From: WHSW01 sp963749365
GTDB lineage: Bacteria > Actinomycetota > Thermoleophilia > Solirubrobacterales > 70-9
DNA: 64,000 nt
Direction of reading: 5' to 3'
Assembly: GCA_963749365.1 (NCBI GenBank)
Contig: CAVVME010000001.1
Location: 66,616 to 130,615, forward strand
How positions within the stretch are numbered: the first letter of the stretch is position 1; each line of letters opens with the position of its first letter. The notes under the pieces were generated by a model that worked only from the letters and a program-made list of their open reading frames with translations, did no database searches and had not been told where the DNA came from. Made by a program: the position numbers and the translations under genes. This document shows, piece by piece, positions 30,955-39,852 of the stretch.

Positions 30955-31991
30955 ATGCACAAACGACCACGAAATTCTCGATCACCAGGCTCGGAGCGTT
31001 GCTCGGGCTGCTGGTGGCGCTCGCCTTCCTCGTCGCGGCCTGTGGCGACGATGACGACGAGTCCGACGATGCGGCCGGCGGCGGCGAGGTGACCGAGGTG
31101 TCGATCGGCACCCAGCCCTGGATCGGCTACGGGCCGTTCTGGATCGCGGATGACCAGGGCTTTGACACCGACCACGGGGTCGACATCAAGCTGGTCAACT
31201 TCTCCACCGACCAGGACCTCGAGTCCGGCTTTGCGAGCGGCAAGTTCCAGGCGGCCAACAACGCCAACAACACCCTGATCCGGCTCGCCGACCTCGGCCT
31301 CGACTACAAGGTCGTGCTGATGGAGGACGTCTCGCTGGAGGCGGACGCGGTCGTCTCCTGCAACCCGGACATCAAGTCGATCGAGGACGTCGAGGGCGCC
31401 AAGGTCGCGTTCGAGGAGTTCTCGGTCTCCGACGTGCTGTTCAACTACGCGCTCAGCGAGGCCGGACTCGACATCGACTCGATCGACTACGTCCCGCTCC
31501 CCGCGGCCGATGCGGGCACGGCGGCGGTCGCCGGCCGGGTCGACGTCGCGGTCACCTACGAGCCCTACCTGCAGGCGGCGGTCGAGGAGGGTGACAACTG
31601 CAAGATCATCTACACCGCGGCCGAGAACGAGGGGTTGATCTCCGACGCGCTGGCGGTCAACAGCGAGTTCGCCGAGAGCGACCCGGATGCGGTCGTCGGC
31701 GTCCTCCAGGCGTGGGGCGACGCGGTCGACTACTACAACGAGAACCCCGAGGAGGCGCAGGCGATCATCGCCGAGAACGTCGGCGAGAAGCCCGAGGCTC
31801 TGGGACCGAGCTTCGAGGGGGTCGAGCTGTTCGACCTCCAGCAGTCCCAGGACTTCCTCGAGAACGACTACGAGGCGCTCTGGAACGACATCCGCACGAT
31901 CATGTTCGACCAGGGCCAGATCGAGACCGAGCCCGAGGTGAGCGACTACCTCGACACCTCGTTCGGCGAGCAGGCGCTCTCGGGCGAGTAG
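30955..31991 (+). CDS. ABC transporter substrate-binding lipoprotein (NitT/TauT type), frame break near the start
   Basis: About 340 residues. A lipoprotein signal with KFSITRLGALLGLLVALAFL and the LVAAC lipobox is followed by an acidic linker and an SBP-like domain with TQPWIGYGPFWIADDQGF, NNANNTLIRLADLGL and VTYEPYLQAAVE. The fold is that of SsuA/TauA/NrtA. The ATG at 30955 has a good AGAGGAGAG site, but it is not in frame with the signal peptide; removing two bases (or adding one) between 30955 and 30969 would join them. TTG 30999 would start inside the signal peptide. Confidence 0.85.
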
Positions 31992-31997
31992 TCGCGG

Positions 31998-32855
31998 ATG
32001 ACGACCGCTTCGGATCAGACGACGGCCGGGGCCCGTGGTGGGGCCCCGGCCGCGTCGCCGAAGCGAAAGCGCAAGCGCAAGCTGTTTCGGCTCTACAGCC
32101 CGATCGAGCCGCGGACGTACCTGGTCATCGCGATCATCTCCTTCGCCGTCCTGCTCGGCGGCTGGTGGCTGGCGGCCGAGCTCGACCTGGCGAAGGACAT
32201 CTTCCTCCCCTCCCCCGCCGACGTCTGGCGGACCGGGGTCGACGCGGTCAAGGACGGGACGCTCTGGGATGACGCGCGGACCAGCTTCGTGCGGATCACG
32301 ATCGGGTTTGCGATCTCGACCGCGCTGGCGCTGCCGATCGGGATCCTGATCGGCACCTACCGCGCCGCCGAGGCGGCGATCGAGCCCTCGGTCGACTTCA
32401 TCCGCTACATGCCGGCGGTCGCCTTCGTGCCGCTGACGATCGTCTGGGTCGGGGTCGACGAGTCGCAGAAGTGGCTGATCATCTTCATCGGCACCTTCTT
32501 CCAGCAGGTGCTGCTGGTGATGGACAACGTCAAGCGGGTGCCGCGCGAGTACGTCGACATCGGGCACACCCTGGGGATGAAGGACCACGCCGTGCTCCGC
32601 CGGGTGGTCCTGCCGGCGGCGGCGCCGGCGATCTGGGACACGCTGCGGATCACCCTCGGCTGGGCCTGGACCTGGCTCGTGGTCGCCGAGCTGGTCGCCG
32701 CCTCCGAGGGCCTCGGGCATTCGATCGTCGTCGCCCAGCGCTTCTTCCAGACCGAGACGATCTTCCTCGGGATCATCGTCATCGGGCTGCTCGGGCTGAT
32801 CATGGACCAGGCGATGAAGTACACCGGCAAGCGGCTCTTTCGGTGGGCGGAATGA
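31998..32855 (+). CDS. ABC transporter permease (NitT/TauT type)
   Basis: A 285-residue inner-membrane permease with a basic N-terminus (KRKRKRK) and about six transmembrane helices. The EAA loop is visible as EYVDIGHTLGMKDHAVLRRV (about 181-200), followed by LPAAAPAIWDTLRITLGWAW. SsuC/TauC-like permeases import nitrate, sulfonates, taurine or small amines and bases. Its stop overlaps the ATPase start by four bases (ATGA). Confidence 0.93.
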   Translation: MTTASDQTTAGARGGAPAASPKRKRKRKLFRLYSPIEPRTYLVIAIISFAVLLGGWWLAAELDLAKDIFLPSPADVWRTGVDAVKDGTLWDDARTSFVRITIGFAISTALALPIGILIGTYRAAEAAIEPSVDFIRYMPAVAFVPLTIVWVGVDESQKWLIIFIGTFFQQVLLVMDNVKRVPREYVDIGHTLGMKDHAVLRRVVLPAAAPAIWDTLRITLGWAWTWLVVAELVAASEGLGHSIVVAQRFFQTETIFLGIIVIGLLGLIMDQAMKYTGKRLFRWAE

Positions 32856-33658
32856 GCGGGCCCAGCGGGGGGGCGAAGCTCACCGTGCGCGGCCTGCGCA
32901 AGGTGTTCGAGGAGGACCGCGGCTCCGGCGAGGTCGTGGCGCTCGACGGGCTCGACTTCGAGATCGCCGAGAAGCAGTTCGTGACCGTGATCGGGACCAG
33001 CGGCTGCGGCAAGTCGACCATGCTCTCGATCGTCGCCGGGCTCGAGGAGGAGACCGAGGGCGAGGTGCTCGTCGACGGTCAGCATGTCGTCGGCCCCGGC
33101 CGCGACCGCGGCGTCGTTTTTCAGAGCTACGCCCTGTTTCCGTGGCTGACCGCGCAGAAGAACGTCGAGTTCGCCCTCCACGGCTCGAGCAGCGAGCGCG
33201 CCGAGGTCGCCCGCGAGCACCTCGACCTGGTCGGCCTCGACCGCTTCGCGGACTCCTACCCGAGCCAGCTCTCGGGCGGGATGCGACAGCGGGTGGCGAT
33301 CGCCCGGGCGCTCTCCTACAAGCCCGAGGTGCTGTTGATGGACGAGCCGTTCGGCGCCCTCGACGCCCAGACCCGCCAGCTGATGCAGGAGCTCTTGACC
33401 AAGGTCTGGGAGGAGCACCGGCTGACGGTGATCTTCGTCACCCACGACATCGACGAGGCGGTCTTCCTCTCCGATCGCGTGCTGGTGATGACCGCGCGGC
33501 CCGGCCAGATCAAGGAGGACATGACGATCGAGATCCCGCGCCCGCGCACCTTCGAGGTCTTCTCGACTCAGGCGTTCTTCGACTACAAGGCACGGCTGCT
33601 GACCTCGATCCGCGAGGAGAGCCTGCGCACCGCCGAGGCGATGGAGGCGCTCGCATGA
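32852..33658 (+). CDS. ABC transporter ATPase (NitT/TauT type)
   Basis: A 268-residue ATPase: Walker A GTSGCGKST (48-56), Q-loop VVFQSYALFPWLT, signature LSGGMRQRVAIARA, Walker B VLLMDEPFGALDAQT, H-loop VTHDIDEAV. It powers the permease encoded directly upstream. ATGA overlaps at both ends show tight coupling with the permease and with the M20 hydrolase downstream. Confidence 0.96.
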   Translation: MSGPSGGAKLTVRGLRKVFEEDRGSGEVVALDGLDFEIAEKQFVTVIGTSGCGKSTMLSIVAGLEEETEGEVLVDGQHVVGPGRDRGVVFQSYALFPWLTAQKNVEFALHGSSSERAEVAREHLDLVGLDRFADSYPSQLSGGMRQRVAIARALSYKPEVLLMDEPFGALDAQTRQLMQELLTKVWEEHRLTVIFVTHDIDEAVFLSDRVLVMTARPGQIKEDMTIEIPRPRTFEVFSTQAFFDYKARLLTSIREESLRTAEAMEALA

Positions 33659-34998
33659 GCGACGAGGACCGGGTCGTCGCCGCGATCGACGAGCGCAGCG
33701 ACGAGCTGGTCGAGCTCGCCTCCGAGCTGATCCGGTTCGAGACCACGACCCGCGGCGAGGCCGACGAGCCGGCGCGCCAGGAGGCCGCGCTGCAGGAGCA
33801 GCTGGCGGCGCGCCTGGCGTCGGCCGGCGCCGAGGTCGAGCTGTTCGAGCCCGAGCCCGGTGCGCTCGACCGCTGGGATCGCCAGGTGCCGGCGGGGCTC
33901 GGCTTCGCCGGGCGCCCGCAGCTGCTCGCTCGCTTCGGCGGCTCCGGCGAGGGCCGCAGCCTGCTCCTCAACGGCCACATCGACGTCGTCTCGGCCGAGC
34001 CGCGCGAGCGCTGGGCGAGCGATCCGTTCGAGCCCGAGGTCCGCGACGGGCGCCTCTACGGGCGCGGGGCGTGTGACATGAAGGGCGGGGTCGCGGCGAT
34101 GGTCGTCGCGGCGACCGCGCTCGCCGAGGCCGGGGTCGAGCTCCCGGGCGAGCTGATCGTGAGCACGGTCACCGACGAGGAGTGGAACGGCGCCGGGGCG
34201 CTGGCGCTCGCCGCGCGCGGGATCGACGCCGACGCCGGGATCGTCCCCGAGGCGACCGGGTTTGAGCCCTGGATCGCCTGTCGCGGCGTGCTCAATCCGA
34301 CGGTGACCGTCGAGGGCCGCCCCGGCCACGCCGAGATGCCGCAACCGGACTGGCGCGAGGGCGGCGCCGTGAACGCGATCGAGAAGACGACGGTGGTGCT
34401 CGAGGCGGTGCGGGCGCTGCGCGAGCGGTGGGGCGAGCGCGACGGCGATCATCCGCTGCTCGCCCCCGGCGAGCTGGTGCCGACCGTGATCCAAGGGGGC
34501 GAGTGGTGGGTCAACTACCCGGCCTCCTGCACGACGACCGTCGACGTCACCTATCTCCCCCAACAGGGCGATCACGGCAACGGCGATGACGGCGGCGGCT
34601 GGGGCAGCGGGCTGGAGCGCGAGATCGAGGCCTGGGTGCTCGAGCGCGCCCGCGAGGACCCGTGGCTGGCCGAGCACCCGCCGAGCTTCGAGTGGGGCAC
34701 CAACCTGGCCCCCGCCGAGATCTCCCCCGAGCACCCGATCGTCGAGTGCGTCCTGGGGGCCGGTGCGGCCGTCGGGCGCCCCGGGAAGGTGGCCGCGCTG
34801 CAGGGCTGGCACGACGCGGCGACCTTCACCCGCTTCGGGACGCCGACGATCAGCTACGGGCCGGCCGGGCTCTCGAACGACGGCAAGACGATGGCCCACG
34901 CGGTCGACGAGTTCGTCCCGGTCGAGGACCTGGTCGCCTGCGCGCAGGCGCTCGCGATCGCCGCGCTGCGCTGGTGCGGCGGGAAGGAGGGAGAGTGA
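33655..34998 (+). CDS. M20-family amidohydrolase/deacylase
   Basis: A 447-residue di-zinc hydrolase of the ArgE/DapE/carboxypeptidase G2 family. Metal motifs: LLLNGHIDVV (about 100), GRLYGRGACDMKGGVAAM, and TVTDEEWNGAGALALA with the catalytic Glu pair. The dimerisation domain begins near GRPGHAEMPQP. Such enzymes remove acyl, succinyl or carbamoyl groups from amino acids. Placement directly after the transporter suggests it releases an amino compound from the imported or processed substrate (inference). Confidence 0.9.
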   Translation: MSDEDRVVAAIDERSDELVELASELIRFETTTRGEADEPARQEAALQEQLAARLASAGAEVELFEPEPGALDRWDRQVPAGLGFAGRPQLLARFGGSGEGRSLLLNGHIDVVSAEPRERWASDPFEPEVRDGRLYGRGACDMKGGVAAMVVAATALAEAGVELPGELIVSTVTDEEWNGAGALALAARGIDADAGIVPEATGFEPWIACRGVLNPTVTVEGRPGHAEMPQPDWREGGAVNAIEKTTVVLEAVRALRERWGERDGDHPLLAPGELVPTVIQGGEWWVNYPASCTTTVDVTYLPQQGDHGNGDDGGGWGSGLEREIEAWVLERAREDPWLAEHPPSFEWGTNLAPAEISPEHPIVECVLGAGAAVGRPGKVAALQGWHDAATFTRFGTPTISYGPAGLSNDGKTMAHAVDEFVPVEDLVACAQALAIAALRWCGGKEGE

Positions 34999-35879
34999 GA
35001 CGCGACCTGAAGCTGCTCGTCGACGCGATCGACATGCACGCGCACACCCACCCGGCGCTGTTCAACCGCCCGATCGACGACGCCGACCTCGCCTCGCACG
35101 CGCTCGACTTCGGCATGCGCGGCTTCGTGCTCAAGGACCACGACAGCGACACCACCGGTCGCGCCTACCACGTCGGGCGCACGTTCCGCCAGGTGGAGCC
35201 GTTCGGGGCGGTGGTCCTCAACCGCTCGGTCGGTGGGCTCAACCCGTGGGTGGTCCAGAAGGCGCTCCACTACGGCGCCCGGGTCGTCTGGATGCCGAGC
35301 AACCACTCCAAGTACCACTCCGAGTACTTCGACACGCCCGACTACCCGCAGCTCGGCCGCAAGCGCAAGCAGCTCGCCGGCGACGGGGTGACGGTGTTCG
35401 ACCAGCGAGGCGAGCTGAAGCCCGAGGTGACGACGATCTGCGAGCTGGTCGCCGAGGACGACGCCTGTCTGGCGACCGGGCACCTGAGCATCGAGGAGAC
35501 CCGGGCGCTGCAGGCGGAGGCGAAGCGATGCGGGGTGAGCAAGTTCCTCGTCACCCACGTCAACTGGGCGCTGACCCGCTACGAGCTCGACGTCCAGCGC
35601 GAGCTGATCGCCGAGGGCGCCTACCTCGAGTACGTGGCGGTCTCCTGCGTCTCGCCGATCTTCTGGGAGCAGAAGCCCGACGAGCTCGCCGAGTGGGTCG
35701 GCGAGCTCGGCGGCGACAACCTGATCCTCAGCTCCGACCTCGGCCAGGCCTCGGCGGCGCCGCACCCGGAGGGGATGCGGATGCTGATCAGCTCGATGCT
35801 CGACGTCGGCGCCGACTACGACGAGCTGGAGAAGATGACCAAGGCGAACCCGGCCCATCTGCTCGGGCTCAGCGCATGA
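34995..35879 (+). CDS. DUF6282 family (TIM-barrel, probable metal-dependent hydrolase)
   Basis: A 294-residue protein. IDMHAHTHPALFNR (about 12-25) provides an HxH-type metal site, followed by RGFVLKDHDSDT, VWMPSNHSKYHSEYF, LVTHVNWAL and LSSDLGQ, the ligands of an amidohydrolase-like barrel. This is the DUF6282 pattern; no activity is established for it to my knowledge. GTG 34995 overlaps the M20 stop (GTGA). In context it probably hydrolyses a C-N or C-O bond in the same pathway. Confidence 0.8.
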   Translation: MRRDLKLLVDAIDMHAHTHPALFNRPIDDADLASHALDFGMRGFVLKDHDSDTTGRAYHVGRTFRQVEPFGAVVLNRSVGGLNPWVVQKALHYGARVVWMPSNHSKYHSEYFDTPDYPQLGRKRKQLAGDGVTVFDQRGELKPEVTTICELVAEDDACLATGHLSIEETRALQAEAKRCGVSKFLVTHVNWALTRYELDVQRELIAEGAYLEYVAVSCVSPIFWEQKPDELAEWVGELGGDNLILSSDLGQASAAPHPEGMRMLISSMLDVGADYDELEKMTKANPAHLLGLSA

Positions 35880-35916
35880 GCCGCGGCCCGCTCGAACGCG
35901 AACGAAAGGTGCGTCC

Positions 35917-36105
35917 ATGCCGCTGATCGAAGTCAAGGCCTTCGACCGTCGATTCGACGACCCCGAGGCCACCGAGCGCCTGATCGCCGGCCTCACCGAC
36001 GCCCTCTGCGAGGTCTTCGGCGAGGAGGTCCGCGACGAGACCTGGGTGATCGTCGACGGGGTAGCGCCCTCGCACTGGGGCTTCGGGGGCGAGGTGCGCA
36101 AGTAG
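35917..36105 (+). CDS. 4-oxalocrotonate tautomerase-like protein
   Basis: A 62-residue protein, the standard 4-OT length, with Pro at position 2 (catalytic Pro-1 after Met removal) in MPLIEVKAFDRRF and a second helix LIAGLTDALCEVFGEEVRDE. It isomerises enol and keto forms of unsaturated dicarboxylates or similar. It lies three bases upstream of the second aminotransferase. Its presence suggests that the pathway yields a 2-oxo acid or dienol. Confidence 0.88.
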   Translation: MPLIEVKAFDRRFDDPEATERLIAGLTDALCEVFGEEVRDETWVIVDGVAPSHWGFGGEVRK

Positions 36106-36107
36106 CG

Positions 36108-37410
36108 ATGGCCGCCTCCCGCGTCCTCGCCACCTCGCTGACCTCGGGCTCACAGCCGCTCGTCGTCCGCGGCGAGGGCATGTGGCTCGAGCTCGACGAC
36201 GGCCGCCGGGTGCTCGACGGCACCAACACGGCGGCGCCGCTGGGCCACGCGCACCCCGAGATCGTCGAGGCGGTGCGCGGCGCGGCGACGGCGCCGGCGA
36301 TCAACGAGGGCGTGCGCTGGGGCGGGCGCGACGCGGCCGCCGAGGCGCTGCTCGAGACCGCGCTCGAGGGCGAGGACTGGGCCGGCGCGGTGCGCTTCTT
36401 CATCAGCGCCGGCGAGGCCAACGACGCCCTCTGCTCGCTCGCCCAGGCGCTGACCGGGCGCCCGGCGCTCGCCACCCGCGAGCGCGCCTACCACGGCGGC
36501 GTCGGCCTCGCGCGCGAGCTGACCGTGCAGCCGCAGTGGCACGGCGGGCTCGCCTACCGCGACCACACCGCGGCCCCGCCCCGGCTCGCCGACGTCCGCG
36601 AGCTGCCGGCGCCGGTCGGCGCCCGGATCGCCGGGCCGGGGGCGGATGCGGAGGCCGACCGCGCCGCCCTCGACGGCGCCGCCGGCGAGCTCGGCGACGT
36701 CGCCGCGGTGCTGATCGACTACAGCCAGGGCGGCATCTACCACCAGCCCGGCTACCAGGACCGGCTCGCCGAGCTCGCGTCGCGACGCGGGGGCGCTGTG
36801 GATCGCCGACGAGACGGTGACCGGGCTCGGCCGGGTCGGGCACTGGTTTCAGTTTCAGGCCGGCGAGTCGCGCCCGGACGTGGTCACGATGGGCAAGGGG
36901 CTGGCCGCGGGCGGCGCGCCGGCCGGCGCCGCGGTGCTCTCGCGCGAGCTGCTCGAGCGGATCGAGGACGCGGGCTGGCAGTCCTACAGCAGCTACCGCG
37001 CCCACCCGATCACCTGCGCCGCGATCGAGGCCCACATCCGGGTCTCCGCCCGCGACGGCCTCTACCGGCGAGCGCTGGAGTTCGACGAGATGCTCGCCGG
37101 CGAGATGCGCCGGCTCGCCGACGCCCACCCCGGGATCGCGCGCATCGACGGCCGCGGCCTGCACTGGACGATCGAGTTCCACGGCCCGAGCTGGCGCGAG
37201 TGGGAGGGCCACGATCCCGACCCGCTCGCCTCCCGGATCGCGGCCCGCGTCCTCGACGCCGGGGCGATGATCGCGACCAGCGGCGAGCAGACCTCGCTCT
37301 TCATCGCCCCGCCGCTGATCGTCGAGGAGGCCGAGCTGAAGCAGATCCTCGCCGCCGTCGACCACGGGCTCGAGCTCGCCGACGCCGAGCTCGACCGCGC
37401 CGCCGCCTGA
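36108..37410 (+). CDS. Class III aminotransferase, second copy, frame break near 36786
   Basis: About 433 residues after correction. The first half has GRRVLDGTNTAAPLGHAHPE, FISAGEANDALCSLAQALTG and ERAYHGG; the second half has LWIADETVTGLGRVGHWFQF (PLP Asp), VVTMGKGLAAGGAPAGAAVL (Schiff-base Lys) and SSYRAHPITCAA. The break is in a GACGCGGGGG stretch at about 36786; one base removed restores the frame. It resembles glutamate-1-semialdehyde/omega-transaminases and is clearly distinct from the one at 29.5 kb. Confidence 0.85.
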
Positions 37411-37429
37411 GCGGTCGCGTCGTGCCGAG

Positions 37430-37753
37430 TCAGTGGCGGGCGAGCGAGCGCGCGTGCTCGTAGCGCTCGCGCAGCAGCGCCGCGCCGCGCTCGACCCCCG
37501 AGGGCCCCGGCTCGAGCTCGACCGTCACCCAGCCCGAACCGGCCGGCGCCCAGCGATGCTCGCGCGCCTCGCCGCGCTCGATCAGCTCCGCCTTCAGCGG
37601 CTTCGGCAGCGGCATGTCAAGCGTCGCGGTTCCGTGCAGGTGCCCGAGCTCGCGCCGGCCGAGCATGAACCGGGTCGAGCCGAAGCGGCCGGGCTCCAGG
37701 GTGACGCCGTCCCAGCTCGAGACCTCGTCGATCAGGGTGGCGGTCGCGCCCAT
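37430..37753 (-). CDS. DUF5519 (luciferase-like) family protein
   Basis: A 107-residue protein. The conserved string GRFGSTRFMLGRRELGHLHG followed by ATLDMPLPKPLKAELIERGE, then HRWAPAGSGWVTVELE, matches the DUF5519 'luciferase domain' family, which has no established biochemical role. ATG 37753 is preferred over the ATG at 37789 because it gives the usual short N-terminus before the VSSWDGVTLEPG strand. It is convergent with the aminotransferase gene, with 19 bases between stops. Confidence 0.75.
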   Translation of the reverse strand: MGATATLIDEVSSWDGVTLEPGRFGSTRFMLGRRELGHLHGTATLDMPLPKPLKAELIERGEAREHRWAPAGSGWVTVELEPGPSGVERGAALLRERYEHARSLARH

Positions 37754-37816
37754 GCCCGAGAGAGTAGAGGGAGCCCGCTTGCCGCTCACCGGGCCGGCGG
37801 CGTTCGGGCTTCTCGG

Positions 37817-38470
37817 CTAGCCCACCTGCGCGACCAGTTCCGGGGTGACCTCTCCCGGGGTCGCCACGGTGGCCGCGGCGAGCGCGAGCGCGCTCTCGTC
37901 GGGCGGGTAGTGCGGGTTCGGGACCGCGATCACCGCCATCCCCGCCGCGGCGGCCGCTTGCAGCCCGTTGCTCGAGTCCTCGACCGCGACGCAGCGCCGG
38001 GGGTCGGCGTCCAGGCGTCGCGCGACCTCCAGGTAGACGTCGGAGGCGGGCTTGCCGCGCTCGACCTCCTCCGAGGAGACGGTGACCGAGAACGCGTCCG
38101 CGAGTCCGGCGAGCTCGATCGCCCGGTCGATGATCTCGCGGTTCGACGACGAGGCGAGACCGAGGGGCCAGCGCTCGGCCAGCTCCCGGACCGCGGCCTG
38201 GGCGCCGGGAAGGAGCGGCAGCTCGCGGTCGTAGCGCTCCTTCATGCGACGGACGACCTCGCGGTTGATCTTCTCCGGCTCAAGTGGCGTCCCAAGCTCC
38301 TCGTGCAGATACCGCGACCACTCGAGCGAGCTCATCCCCATCATCACGTGCGGGGCCTCCTCGCGCCAGGTCCCGCCACTGTCCCGTACCAGCGCCTCCT
38401 TGGCCTCGTTCCACACCTGCTCGGAGTCGAGCAGGACGCCGTCGAGGTCGAAAATCACCGCATCTGGCAC
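37817..38470 (-). CDS. HAD-superfamily hydrolase (beta-phosphoglucomutase-like)
   Basis: A 217-residue phosphatase. Motif I VIFDLDGVLLDSE (5-17) with the nucleophile Asp, motif II GLASSSNREI, motif III Lys in VERGKPASDVYLEVA, motif IV AVEDSSNGLQAAAAAGM. The helical cap between motifs I and II is of the beta-PGM type. It acts on a small sugar phosphate or related compound. It lies upstream of the DUF5519 gene on the same strand. Confidence 0.93.
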   Translation of the reverse strand: MPDAVIFDLDGVLLDSEQVWNEAKEALVRDSGGTWREEAPHVMMGMSSLEWSRYLHEELGTPLEPEKINREVVRRMKERYDRELPLLPGAQAAVRELAERWPLGLASSSNREIIDRAIELAGLADAFSVTVSSEEVERGKPASDVYLEVARRLDADPRRCVAVEDSSNGLQAAAAAGMAVIAVPNPHYPPDESALALAAATVATPGEVTPELVAQVG

Positions 38471-38532
38471 CGGGTGGTTCTAACGCATGGAACGACCGCG
38501 ACGATTCGCCAAGCCGGCTCGGCGGGCCCGGC

Positions 38533-39471
38533 TCAGTCGAACCGATCCATCAGCTCCCCGATCGTCGCCATCATCGGCTCGTCGTCGGGGGCGTTGTAGG
38601 TGACGATCCGGGTCTGCGGGTTGCTCGGCCGCCGGTAGCACTCGGGGAAGAAGACCGGGTAGCCGAAGCGGAAGCCGTACTCGGCCTGCTGGCCGGCGCG
38701 GCGGCTGACGTAGGCCTGGCGCTTGGCGGTGCTGAGCTGCTTGATGAACTGGCAGCCGCTGCTCTTCGTAAACGCGGGGCTGTTGCCGAGGTGAAAGTGG
38801 ACCTGGACCTTGCCGGCCAGGCTGCGGACCGCGTTCAGGTTGATCCGGAAATCGGTGTCCTGGACCTCGAGGAAGTCGGTGTCGGCGGGGAAGCGGGGGT
38901 TGCGTGCGATCCCGAACGCGTTGCCGCCGATCCACTCCCCGTTGGCGTGCGCGTTGGCGACCGCGGCCCGCATCACCTTTGGCTCCTTCCGCGCGGCCGT
39001 GGTGTAGAAGTCGAACAGCCAGCCCTCGTTGCCGAACGCCGCCCGCACCTTCGCCATCATCGCGTTCAGCCGGCGGACCGTCGGGTACTCGAGCGCGTTG
39101 AGCTCGATCGCGAACTCCGCCTGCGGGCTGGTGGCGAGCACCGCTGCGCGGATCGTCTCCCAGGCCTTGACCTCGTCGTCGGTCACCCGCTCGCCCGCGG
39201 TGAAGCGGATCAGGCTCGTGACGTAGGTCGGCCGAAGTGCCGCGAGCGCGGCGCCCACCGACGCCGCCGTCTCGCCGGGCGCCGTCCACTTGCCGTGCTG
39301 GTAGACGCGCACCCAGGCGATCCGCGAGGCGTCGGGCGGGGTCCCCGCCGCGGGAACGGCGCCCGCCCCGCCGGCCTCGCCTCCCCAGCCCGCGAGCGCG
39401 AGCGCAGCGACAAGTGTCCCGACCGCGGCCCGGGCGCGGAAGTCGCAAGAAGGCTGATCCGACCCACTCAT
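38533..39471 (-). CDS. Secreted protein of unknown function
   Basis: A 312-residue protein. The N-terminus (RARAAVGTLVAALALAGWGG) is a signal peptide or anchor without a clear lipobox Cys. The mature part has strings such as SRIAWVRVYQHGKWTAP, FAIELNALEYPTVRRLNAMM, EGWLFDFYTTAA, GKVQVHFHLGNSPAF and YGFRFGYPVFFPECYRRPSN, which suggest an alpha/beta barrel-like fold possibly binding a carbohydrate. No catalytic motif could be assigned. ATG 39471 is chosen to give the signal peptide. Confidence 0.65.
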   Translation of the reverse strand: MSGSDQPSCDFRARAAVGTLVAALALAGWGGEAGGAGAVPAAGTPPDASRIAWVRVYQHGKWTAPGETAASVGAALAALRPTYVTSLIRFTAGERVTDDEVKAWETIRAAVLATSPQAEFAIELNALEYPTVRRLNAMMAKVRAAFGNEGWLFDFYTTAARKEPKVMRAAVANAHANGEWIGGNAFGIARNPRFPADTDFLEVQDTDFRINLNAVRSLAGKVQVHFHLGNSPAFTKSSGCQFIKQLSTAKRQAYVSRRAGQQAEYGFRFGYPVFFPECYRRPSNPQTRIVTYNAPDDEPMMATIGELMDRFD

Positions 39472-39552
39472 CAACTTGATCGGGCAGCGCGGGCAGATCC
39501 TTGACCGCGGAGAACCGGGATCCGGCGAGGGTCTCGACCGCACGCCTGCGTA

Positions 39553-39562
39553 CTTAGCTAAG
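39553..39562. promoter_or_regulatory. Palindromic operator upstream of the Phd/VapC-type pair
   Basis: CTTAGCTAAG is a perfect 10-bp palindrome 44 bases upstream of the antitoxin start, next to a TAGGATAGA that resembles a -10 region (39570-39578). Autoregulation by the antitoxin is usual for such pairs. Confidence 0.5.
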
Positions 39563-39606
39563 ACGGACTAGGATAGAGGCCGAGAGCCAACCCAGGGGAG
39601 AGATCG

Positions 39607-39852
39607 ATGTCCGAGCCGACTCAGTTCAACATGCACGACGCGAAGACCAACCTCTCGCGCCTGGTCGAGCGGGTCGAGGCCGGCGAGGAGATCGTGATCG
39701 CCCGCAACGGCCGACCGGTTGCGATGCTGGTCCCGGCACCGGGAGCGTCGCGGGCCGGGATCGAGGGCGCCTGGGCGGGCCAGGTCGAGATCGCCGGCGA
39801 CTTCGACGAGCTGCCCGAGGAGCTCGCGCGCGCCTTCGGGATGCTCGACTGA
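39607..39852 (+). CDS. Phd/YefM-type antitoxin
   Basis: An 81-residue antitoxin. FNMHDAKTNLSRLVERVEAG followed by EEIVIARNGRPVAMLVP (residues 8-44) is the Phd/YefM DNA-binding domain; the acidic tail (DFDELPEELARAFGML) is the part that wraps the toxin. It should neutralise the PIN toxin encoded immediately downstream and repress the operon. ATG 39607 follows GGGGAGAG. Its stop overlaps the first codon of the toxin. Confidence 0.92.
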   Translation: MSEPTQFNMHDAKTNLSRLVERVEAGEEIVIARNGRPVAMLVPAPGASRAGIEGAWAGQVEIAGDFDELPEELARAFGMLD

